Below are positions 43,110 to 48,553 of a DNA stretch of 48,553 bases, one piece after another. The stretch's first letter is position 1. Each line of letters starts with the position of its first letter. This DNA comes from Candidatus Laterigemmans baculatus (GTDB taxonomy: Bacteria; Planctomycetota; Planctomycetia; Pirellulales; Pirellulaceae). The notes beneath the pieces were generated by a model that searched no databases, was not told the origin of the DNA, and saw only the letters and a program-made list of their open reading frames with translations. Where the stretch lies: contig NZ_WRPR01000018.1 of the NCBI RefSeq assembly GCF_010367455.1, positions 1 through 48,553 on the forward strand. The letters run 5' to 3'. A program made the position numbers and the translations under genes.

Positions 43110-44117
43110 TCACCGCGACGCGCGGATGTCGTCCATGTTGCGGAGATCGTATCCGATCCCCACATAGTCGAGCGTCCGGCACAAACCACGTAGCGCCACG
43201 CCGAACCCGTCGGGACCGCTGAAGCCGCCGAACTGCCCGCCCCCTTTGACGTGCGGCTCGAGGTCGAAGAAGACCCCTGGAACGCCGCGAGCCGACATCC
43301 GCTGTTCGATTTCCGGGATCAGCGACTTGAAGTCGCGGAGGATCGCCTCGTGCCCCGAGTCGCCGACATCGGCGGGAACAAAATGTTCGAGCGATGCTTC
43401 GTCGACATGACCGATCCGGCCGCTCGGCGACGGGTCGTGGTAGTCCTTGATGTGCAACCAACCGAGGCTGGGTTTCATCGCCAGGTATTCGCCAAACACC
43501 TCGTCGGCCGTAAAGCCTTGGACGACGATGTTCGCCGCGTCGAAGATCGTCAGCATCGCCGGGTGATTCACGCGGCGAGCGATTTCGGCGAGCAAATTGC
43601 CGGACTGGCCGACCAGGTTCGCTTCGACCTCGAGGCCGAACGTCAGTCGCCGCGCATCGCACGCTTCGGCAATCTGGCCGAGTTGATCGGCGACCTGATC
43701 GAGGTGCTCCTCGGGCGAGGTGTCGCGGGGGTGGTAGAAGGAGAACCCGCGGATCAGCTTGGCTCCCAGGGCTTCGGCCCGGTCGCACGCGGTGACCACA
43801 TCCTTCTTCAAGTATTCGTCGAACGGCACGTAACGGTTCTGCGTGCCGTCGTCGACGTCGAGCAGTTTGACTTTGCCGATTGGCGAGCCGATCGAGCTGA
43901 CCTCGAGCCCGTAATCGGACTGCAACTTTTTGACCGTCTCGACCTCGCCCTCCTCGAGCGCCATCACGTTCTTAATGCCGTTGCCGACGTCGATGAAGCG
44001 GATCGAGTAGTAGCGAAGGCCGAGTGCGGCGAACGCAGCGAACTGCAGCTCGGCGCGCTTGTCATTGGCCGATTCGTCGGCAAAGCCAGAGAGCAAAACG
44101 GATGGAGCAGAATTCAT
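43110..44117 (-). CDS. Sugar phosphate isomerase/epimerase family protein, TIM-barrel
   Basis: A 335-residue xylose-isomerase-like barrel. SVLLSGFADESANDKRAEL, RLTFGLEVEANLVGQSGNLL, MLTIFDAANIVVQGF and LGWLHIKDYHDP contain the Glu, Asp, His and acidic residues expected of a metal site. The substrate is unknown; such proteins are numerous in planctomycetes and often act in sugar or inositol turnover. The ATG at 44117 is preferred to one five codons upstream because MNSAPSVLLSGFADES matches the fold start. Confidence 0.85.
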   Translation of the reverse strand: MNSAPSVLLSGFADESANDKRAELQFAAFAALGLRYYSIRFIDVGNGIKNVMALEEGEVETVKKLQSDYGLEVSSIGSPIGKVKLLDVDDGTQNRYVPFDEYLKKDVVTACDRAEALGAKLIRGFSFYHPRDTSPEEHLDQVADQLGQIAEACDARRLTFGLEVEANLVGQSGNLLAEIARRVNHPAMLTIFDAANIVVQGFTADEVFGEYLAMKPSLGWLHIKDYHDPSPSGRIGHVDEASLEHFVPADVGDSGHEAILRDFKSLIPEIEQRMSARGVPGVFFDLEPHVKGGGQFGGFSGPDGFGVALRGLCRTLDYVGIGYDLRNMDDIRASR

Positions 44118-44210
44118 GTCTCGGAGGTCCAAGCGGTTGGAGGAAAGGTGAGGAACCGCGACGCATCCAACGTCGCGACGGGAGCCTGCCGCCCCGGGGG
44201 ACGGGCCGGG

Positions 44211-44566
44211 TTAGGGGTACGCGACCGTGATCACGCTGTGCATTCCGCCCCGCGGCGTCCAGCGGCTTTCGAGGGTCGCCGATCGTGGCTGGACGACTGC
44301 GACGAAGTCATCCATGATTCGGTTGGTCACCTGCTCGTAGAAAATCCCTTCGTTGCGAAAGGCTTGCAGATACATCTTCAAGCTCTTCAGCTCGACGCAT
44401 TTCTGGTCGGGCACGTAGCGAAAGACGAGCGTTCCGTAATCGGGCTGGCCCGTCTTCGGGCAGACCGAGGTGAACTCCGGCGCGTGGTGCTCGATCGTGT
44501 AATCGCGGCCCGGCACCGGGTTTTCGAAAGTTTCTAAGATGGTTTTGAAGTCGAGGTCGTTGGGCA
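44211..44566 (-). CDS. queF: NADPH-dependent 7-cyano-7-deazaguanine reductase
   Basis: A 118-residue type I QueF, reducing preQ0 to preQ1 in queuosine synthesis. [20 protein letters not shown] holds the catalytic Cys and Asp, [20 protein letters not shown] the QueF signature and Glu. The frame is open far upstream, but the GTG at 44566 with AGGAG eight bases before it gives [17 protein letters not shown], the expected N-terminus. It is head to head with queE two bases away. Confidence 0.93.
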
Positions 44567-44568
44567 CC

Positions 44569-45345
44569 GTGAATACTCCTGGGGCTGATGCGGGATTGTC
44601 GCAAGCAATCGACCTGCGCGATAGGCGGGGACAGCTGCGGGTCAGTGAGCGGTTTGTCAGTCGACAGGGCGAAGGATCGTTAACCGGAACCGAGAGCAGC
44701 TTCATTCGGCTCAGCGGCTGCAACCTCCGCTGTTGGTTTTGCGACACACCGTACGCCTCCTGGGAGCCCGATGGCCAGTGGGTATCGCGGGACGAGCTCG
44801 TCGAGTGGGCGACCGCGGCGGGCCCGGCGCACGTCGTGCTCACCGGCGGCGAACCGCTGCTGCCGATCTCCGTCGTGGAGCTGTGCCAAGCGATCCGCCA
44901 CGCTGGGCTGCACCTGACGATCGAAACCGCCGCGACCGTCGATCGCCCCGTCCACTGCGATCTGCTCTCGATCAGCCCCAAGACGAGCGGCAGTGCGCCG
45001 TCGCTCGAGCGGTTCGCCGATCGCGATCCGCGGATCGGCGAGCGGTGGATCGAAGCCCACCATCGCCGCCGCTGGCAGCCGCAGGTGATCGAGTCGCTGA
45101 TCAGCCGCGCGGGCGACTACCAGATCAAATTCGTGATCGACCGCCAGCAGGAGACCGAGGAGGTGCTGGCCGCGATCGACGAACTCGGCGCGCCCCCTGA
45201 GAAAGTCTGGATCATGCCCCAAGCCGCCACGCCCGAAGCGCTCGACGCTCAGCAAGACTGGGTTCGGCAATGGTGCGAGAGCCAAGGCTTTCGCTACTGC
45301 GACCGAGCCCATCTGCGGTGGTACGGCGCCGTCCGCGGGACCTGA
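44569..45345 (+). CDS. queE: 7-carboxy-7-deazaguanine synthase
   Basis: A 258-residue radical SAM enzyme that contracts CPH4 to CDG in queuosine synthesis. [20 protein letters not shown] is the N-terminal signature, [19 protein letters not shown] holds the CX3CX2C cluster site, and [10 protein letters not shown] binds [14 protein letters not shown] is also conserved. GTG at 44569 is used; an ATG at 44539 would overlap queF head to head by 28 bases. The true start might be further in, at TTG 44596. QueC and QueD are not in the window. Confidence 0.9.
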   Translation: MNTPGADAGLSQAIDLRDRRGQLRVSERFVSRQGEGSLTGTESSFIRLSGCNLRCWFCDTPYASWEPDGQWVSRDELVEWATAAGPAHVVLTGGEPLLPISVVELCQAIRHAGLHLTIETAATVDRPVHCDLLSISPKTSGSAPSLERFADRDPRIGERWIEAHHRRRWQPQVIESLISRAGDYQIKFVIDRQQETEEVLAAIDELGAPPEKVWIMPQAATPEALDAQQDWVRQWCESQGFRYCDRAHLRWYGAVRGT

Positions 45346-45365
45346 ACCAGTCGCCGGGGGGTGAT

Positions 45366-45677
45366 TTACTCGGCGACGACTTCTTCCTTGACCTTCTGGA
45401 CGAAGTGCGGGCTCTTGCCCCCCTTGCTCAGTTCCTCGGCCCGCTTGTCGGCTTCGTCCTTCTGGTCGAATTCGAAGACCGCCACGCGTTTGAGGTTCTG
45501 GCTAAAGACGCCCCAGTAGAGCTTCATCCGCACATCGGCCGCGGCCTTGGTTTTCGTCTTCCGCTTAACGGTCGTCTTTTTCTTGACCGCCTTTTTCTTC
45601 GGTTCGGCCTGTTCCTGGGCTTCGGCGGCCTCCGCTTGGGCGCGGAGATCCTTTCGACTGACGACGCGACGGGCCAT
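45366..45677 (-). CDS. Small Lys-rich protein of unknown function
   Basis: A 103-residue basic protein. The N-terminal half is a low-complexity Ala/Glu then Lys/Thr-rich stretch (KKKAVKKKTTVKRKTKTKAA) that could bind nucleic acid. The C-terminal half (RMKLYWGVFSQNLKRVAVFE) looks like a small folded domain with an acidic end. The ATG at 45677 is clear. It converges with queE with 20 bases between the stops. No family is recognised; a nucleoid- or ribosome-associated role would be a guess. Confidence 0.7.
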   Translation of the reverse strand: MARRVVSRKDLRAQAEAAEAQEQAEPKKKAVKKKTTVKRKTKTKAAADVRMKLYWGVFSQNLKRVAVFEFDQKDEADKRAEELSKGGKSPHFVQKVKEEVVAE

Positions 45678-45809
45678 AGATGCTGCGGGCGTTGGGAGGC
45701 ACTGGGTGAATCAATTCCAGCCACATAACCTAACGTTTCGCCGCGCTTTTGGCCACGGGTCCCGGGGGCGAAGTCGGGATGGGGCATCAGCCGCCACGCG
45801 CTTACCGAG

Positions 45810-46091
45810 TCACGAACCGGTGCGGCGCTCTTGCAGATGCCGCTGACGCCCCGCCGCGTACGTTTCTGCATCCGGCCAGCTCTCGATCGCCGCATCCGGC
45901 TGGCGCTCGTCCTCGGCCCCACCTTCCTCGAGCATCCTGCGGAGCATCTTGCGGCACCAGCCACAGCCGGTCCCCGCCCCGCCACACTCGCTGAGCTGGC
46001 TTGCGACCCGCGGCCGGTGAATGCGGATGTAATTGCGGATCTTCCGCCGCGTGACATGAAAGCACAGGCAGAGCTCATCATCATCGCGCAT
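45810..46091 (-). CDS. BFD-like [2Fe-2S]-binding protein
   Basis: A 93-residue protein with the bacterioferritin-associated ferredoxin pattern: CLCFHVTRRKIRNYIRIH, then GGAGTGCGWCRKMLRRML, so CxC and CxxC are about 32 residues apart. Such domains bind [2Fe-2S] and release iron from bacterioferritin or are parts of larger oxidoreductases. The last 35 residues are an extra polar tail. No bacterioferritin gene is adjacent. Confidence 0.85.
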   Translation of the reverse strand: MRDDDELCLCFHVTRRKIRNYIRIHRPRVASQLSECGGAGTGCGWCRKMLRRMLEEGGAEDERQPDAAIESWPDAETYAAGRQRHLQERRTGS

Positions 46092-46149
46092 GCCCGCTGC
46101 CGTCCCGCAAAAAAACTCGTTTCAAAAAGAATGATCCCACGAAGCAGAC

Positions 46150-46325
46150 GAATGGTGGCCACGGAAGGACACGGAATCGCACAAAAAAAGAAAGAACTCG
46201 CATAGCACGGAGAACGCGGATGAAAGGGGGAAGAGCGAGCACCAACAATCCGCGCTATCTGCAATATCCGCGGTTCAACTCTCCACTCTTCCTTCGTGAC
46301 CTTCGTGTCCTTCGTGGTTCCCAGT
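46150..46325. repeat. Long imperfect hairpin repeat (CCACGGAAGGACACGG)
   Basis: CCACGGAAGGACACGGAA near 46157 faces CCTTCGTGTCCTTCGTGG near 46300, its near-exact inverse. GCACGGAGAACGCGGATG lies between. A solo copy of one arm is at 38925-38956 inside the end of a coding gene. The 175-base unit could be a non-autonomous MITE-like element. No transposase is present. Confidence 0.65.
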
Positions 46326-46327
46326 CC

Positions 46328-47500
46328 TCAATTATTCTCCCCCGCAGCAACGCGGAGGGCGATTCGGCAAGCGTCGAGGTAGTCGGCGATGCACAACTGC
46401 TCGTCGGTCGTATGCACATTCCGCTGGCCACATCCCAACGTAACGGCTTCGATCCCATGGCGGTACAACCAGTTGGCGTCCAGGCCACCCCCAGCGACTT
46501 CGGCATAGGGCGTGCGACCGACCGCAGTGACCGCGTCGCGAGCGACGACGACCGACGGCGAGTCTTCGGACAAACGGAACGAGTCGTAATCGACAGTCGA
46601 GCTGAACTCGATGCTGCCGGTGTGACCTTCGGCCGACGAGACGGCGGCAGCAGCAGTCGTGAAGGCTTCGCGAAATCTTGCCACGATCCGCTCCCGCATC
46701 GCCGAGTCGTGGCTGCGCGCTTCGGCTCTCAAGTGGACCGCCGGCGTGACGACGTTCGTTGCATCGCCACCTTGGATGATTCCCACGTTCGAAGTGCCGC
46801 GGCCTTCACTGCGATCGATCCGCCCGAGCCAACCCTCGCGCTCAAGTTCCGCGATGGCGAGCGAGGCGATCGTGATCGCGCTGACTCCATTCTCCGGAGC
46901 GACACCCGCATGGGCGGCCCGACCACGGACTTCGATCGTCATCCGCTCGCCGCCGGTCGCACCGATCGTCAGCTTCTCGACCGTGCCGCCGTCGAAATTG
47001 ATTGCGACGTCGATGGGCCCGAGCACCGCGGGATCCATGTTCCGCGAGCCTTGCAAGCCGATCTCTTCCTGCACGAACCAGCACAGCACCAACGGCGGGT
47101 GCGGCCGGCCACTTCGCAACAACTCGACCGCGGCGGTCAGCACCGCAGCCACACCGGCGCGGTTGTCCGCTCCGAGCCCCGTCGCCGAGTTCGCCGAACG
47201 CACGAAATCGCCGTCGACCACCGGCTCACAGCCAACGCAGATCGGCACCGTGTCGAGGTGGGCCGAGAGGAGCGTGGTCGGGCCGTCGCCAGTGCCGGGA
47301 AGGCGAGCGATCAAATTCCCCACCGCCCCCGGCTTGCGAGTGCGGGTATGGGCGTCGTCGCTGGTGATCTGCTCGCTCGGCAACCCGGCGGCGCGGAGCT
47401 CGGCGACAACTGCATCGGCAATCTGCTGCTCCTCGCAGCTCTTGCCGGGAATCGCCATCAATCGCAGTACCCGCTGAAGCGCTTCGTCGGTATTGAGCAT
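46328..47500 (-). CDS. M20-family peptidase (peptidase T-like)
   Basis: A 390-residue dinuclear zinc exopeptidase. LLSAHLDTVP has the first His and Asp, LGADNRAGVAAVL the bridging Asp, LCWFVQEEIGLQGS the catalytic Glu pair, INFDGGTVEKL a metal-site Asp and GQRNVHTTDEQL the last His. A dimerisation domain runs around residues 180-290. The ATG at 47500 has AGGA eight bases upstream; two further ATG-like starts up to 47539 are weaker. It cleaves short peptides in the cytoplasm. Confidence 0.9.
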   Translation of the reverse strand: MLNTDEALQRVLRLMAIPGKSCEEQQIADAVVAELRAAGLPSEQITSDDAHTRTRKPGAVGNLIARLPGTGDGPTTLLSAHLDTVPICVGCEPVVDGDFVRSANSATGLGADNRAGVAAVLTAAVELLRSGRPHPPLVLCWFVQEEIGLQGSRNMDPAVLGPIDVAINFDGGTVEKLTIGATGGERMTIEVRGRAAHAGVAPENGVSAITIASLAIAELEREGWLGRIDRSEGRGTSNVGIIQGGDATNVVTPAVHLRAEARSHDSAMRERIVARFREAFTTAAAAVSSAEGHTGSIEFSSTVDYDSFRLSEDSPSVVVARDAVTAVGRTPYAEVAGGGLDANWLYRHGIEAVTLGCGQRNVHTTDEQLCIADYLDACRIALRVAAGENN

Positions 47501-47558
47501 GGGGTCCATCCTGGGTGGTGGGGGATTCGTTAATCGCAACGCGCTTCATCTTTCATCC

Positions 47559-47631
47559 ATCAGCCGCCGGGCGCTAGCCCCCGGTTCTCGAAAACGCGGT
47601 GAAAACCGGACGCTAGCGCGTTGCGGCTGAT
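47559..47631. repeat. GCTAGCG palindrome, copy B
   Basis: ATCAGCCGCCGGGCGCTAGC, CCCCGGTT, a short loop, then AAACCGGACGCTAGCGCG and TTGCGGCTGAT form a hairpin. It is the reverse orientation of copy A at 43010-43081 with the same flanks and core. It lies between the M20 peptidase and scpB, both on the minus strand. Confidence 0.88.
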
Positions 47632-47659
47632 GGTGTGACCGCGAAAAAAGCTTCGGCGC

Positions 47660-48418
47660 TCAACCCCGCGGTGCCACGTCGGTCTCGTCGACTTGCGGTA
47701 AATCTTCGAGGCTCCTCAGCCCGAGCAGATTGAGCAGCCGTGTGGTGGGGTAGAACGTGGGGATCGGCTTCCCCTGCTCCTGCGGCTCGCGGCGCATCTC
47801 CAGCAGCTCGCGGCGAACGAGCTGGTTCAGAACCGGTCCGCAGTCCTTCCCCCGCTGGTCGGCGATCTTGGCCGCCGTCGCTCCGGGTTGATAAGCGACC
47901 AGCGCCAACACGTCGATCGCCCCCTGAGTCAGCCTCGTCTCCCGGATATTTCCGTAGAATGCGTTTCGCACCGAACGAAGCGACTCGTGGACTCCCATCC
48001 AAAGCCCGCCGTCGCGGCGATCGATCCAGAAGGCGTGTCCGTTCTGCTGATAGCCCGCATTCAGCTCGTCGACGATCTGCTCGACCTCATCGGCGGAGAC
48101 CCCCCGCATTGTCGCGGCGATTTGCGCTGCGGTCAGGGGCCGATTCTCGGGGTGGCCGATAAACAGCGCCGCTTCGACGATCGCCGCGGGCGAGATCGCT
48201 AAATCGTCTTCCTCCGGCTCTGCCCCGGGGACGGCTGGCACGGCCTCGCCTGCATCGTCCCCGGCAACGGTTTCGGACTCCGGTTCCCCACCGCTCGCCT
48301 CGGCGTCTGGAGGCGGCTCGGGAACGATCCCCGATTCGGCCATCGCGCGAGCGTACGCGGCTCCGAGATCGTCGAGCGAAAATTCCTCCTCATCCTCGTC
48401 GCCGCGCGACTCATCCAT
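47660..48418 (-). CDS. scpB: Segregation and condensation protein B
   Basis: A 252-residue ScpB, part of the SMC-ScpA-ScpB complex that condenses and segregates chromosomes. The winged-helix core reads IVEAALFIGHPENRPLTAAQ, GVHESLRSVRNAFYGN, LTQGAIDVLALVAYQPGATA and IADQRGKDCGPVLNQLVRRE. The N-terminal 75 residues are an acidic Glu/Ala/Pro-rich extension not found in most ScpB proteins. ScpA is not in the window. Confidence 0.93.
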   Translation of the reverse strand: MDESRGDEDEEEFSLDDLGAAYARAMAESGIVPEPPPDAEASGGEPESETVAGDDAGEAVPAVPGAEPEEDDLAISPAAIVEAALFIGHPENRPLTAAQIAATMRGVSADEVEQIVDELNAGYQQNGHAFWIDRRDGGLWMGVHESLRSVRNAFYGNIRETRLTQGAIDVLALVAYQPGATAAKIADQRGKDCGPVLNQLVRRELLEMRREPQEQGKPIPTFYPTTRLLNLLGLRSLEDLPQVDETDVAPRG

Positions 48419-48462
48419 GACAACGCACCTTCGGAGTATCGGTAGTTGAGGCTCTCGCCAGC

Positions 48463-48553
48463 CTAGCTGGACAGCGCCACTTTCTCACGCTGAATTGCCA
48501 TAAAGTCAGCAGTGCCCAGCAGTTGGCTACCAAGTCGTTTAACGGCAAGCCGA
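48463..48553. repeat. Right-end copy of the dispersed repeat
   Basis: Positions 48463-48483 and 48535-48553 are exact inverse copies of 73-93 and 20-38. The segment between differs. The window stops inside this repeat, which fits an assembly break at a repeat. Confidence 0.75.

Noticed and set aside
43251-44537. Open frame of 428 codons on the plus strand
   Set aside because: Crosses the opposite strand of an epimerase and part of queF; no domain.
20-48553. Whole window as one transposon bounded by inverted repeats
   Set aside because: Contents include ileS, aroB, purN and scpB; the end repeats differ in their middle and there is no recombinase tied to them.

Overview
The window reads as a large piece, possibly a whole contig, of a GC-rich planctomycete genome, most likely of the Pirellulales. 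Pointers are the mix of proline/alanine-rich secreted proteins, a membrane-anchored squalene-cyclase-like pair, a CX4CH haem-type motif protein, a tetrahydromethanopterin (H4MPT) C1 gene, an OleC/OleD pair, a class-2 isoleucyl-tRNA synthetase, and many dispersed hairpin repeats. This assignment is inference from gene content; no rRNA or other phylogenetic marker lies in the window. Both ends carry the same two short sequences in inverted orientation, which is what an assembly stopping at repeats would leave.

Layout. 0.1-5 kb: HTH-receiver regulator (-), a long leader region, M13 metallopeptidase (+), CX4CH secreted protein (-). 5.1-9.6 kb: surface-glycan block (+) with two GT2-type glycosyltransferases, a GT11 fucosyltransferase and two FkbM methyltransferases. 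9.7-14.1 kb: Nudix hydrolase followed by one repeat element that has been split first by a group II intron (RT on -) and then by an IS1380-family element. 14.2-21 kb: secreted carboxypeptidase-regulatory-like protein (+), then a minus-strand operon with a conserved protein, a lipoprotein, an OleD-like reductase, a ketosynthase, an acyl carrier protein and a CrtI-like FAD oxidoreductase: a lipid or polyketide-like pathway of unknown product. 21.2-27.7 kb: Ogt, AroB (-), a membrane protein and two tandem squalene-cyclase-like membrane proteins. 27.7-31.4 kb: cysteine-desulfurase-like protein lacking its catalytic Cys, COG3014-like lipoprotein and an LpoB-like Tat lipoprotein (all -). 31.7-36.9 kb: very acidic protein, IleS, PurN, small membrane protein (+). 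37.2-40.8 kb: translationally coupled mch-ATP-grasp-oleC operon (-). 41.0-41.25 kb: a candidate structured ncRNA with promoter and terminator. 41.3-48.4 kb: two TIM-barrel epimerases, AcpH-like protein, QueF/QueE head to head, a Lys-rich small protein, a BFD-type [2Fe-2S] protein, an M20 peptidase and ScpB.

The most unusual signal is a family of composite intergenic elements. Each has a heptamer array (GGTTTCA, GGTAGCA or GGTTGCA; consensus GGTWKCA), a short GAAGAATC-like linker, a (TACTCG)n hexamer array, a short core, and then the inverse arm made of 21-bp units (AGTACGAGTACC followed by GCTTCGCTG), ending in AGTACGAG and an AGAAAGGA-like linker. Four copies are present at about 10.2/12.2/14.1 kb (one copy in three pieces), 25.75 kb, 30.45 kb and 36.9 kb, plus a reduced form at 27.69 kb. 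The arrays start at or next to stop codons. I do not know a described family with this architecture.

No tRNA, rRNA or CRISPR array was recognised by eye.
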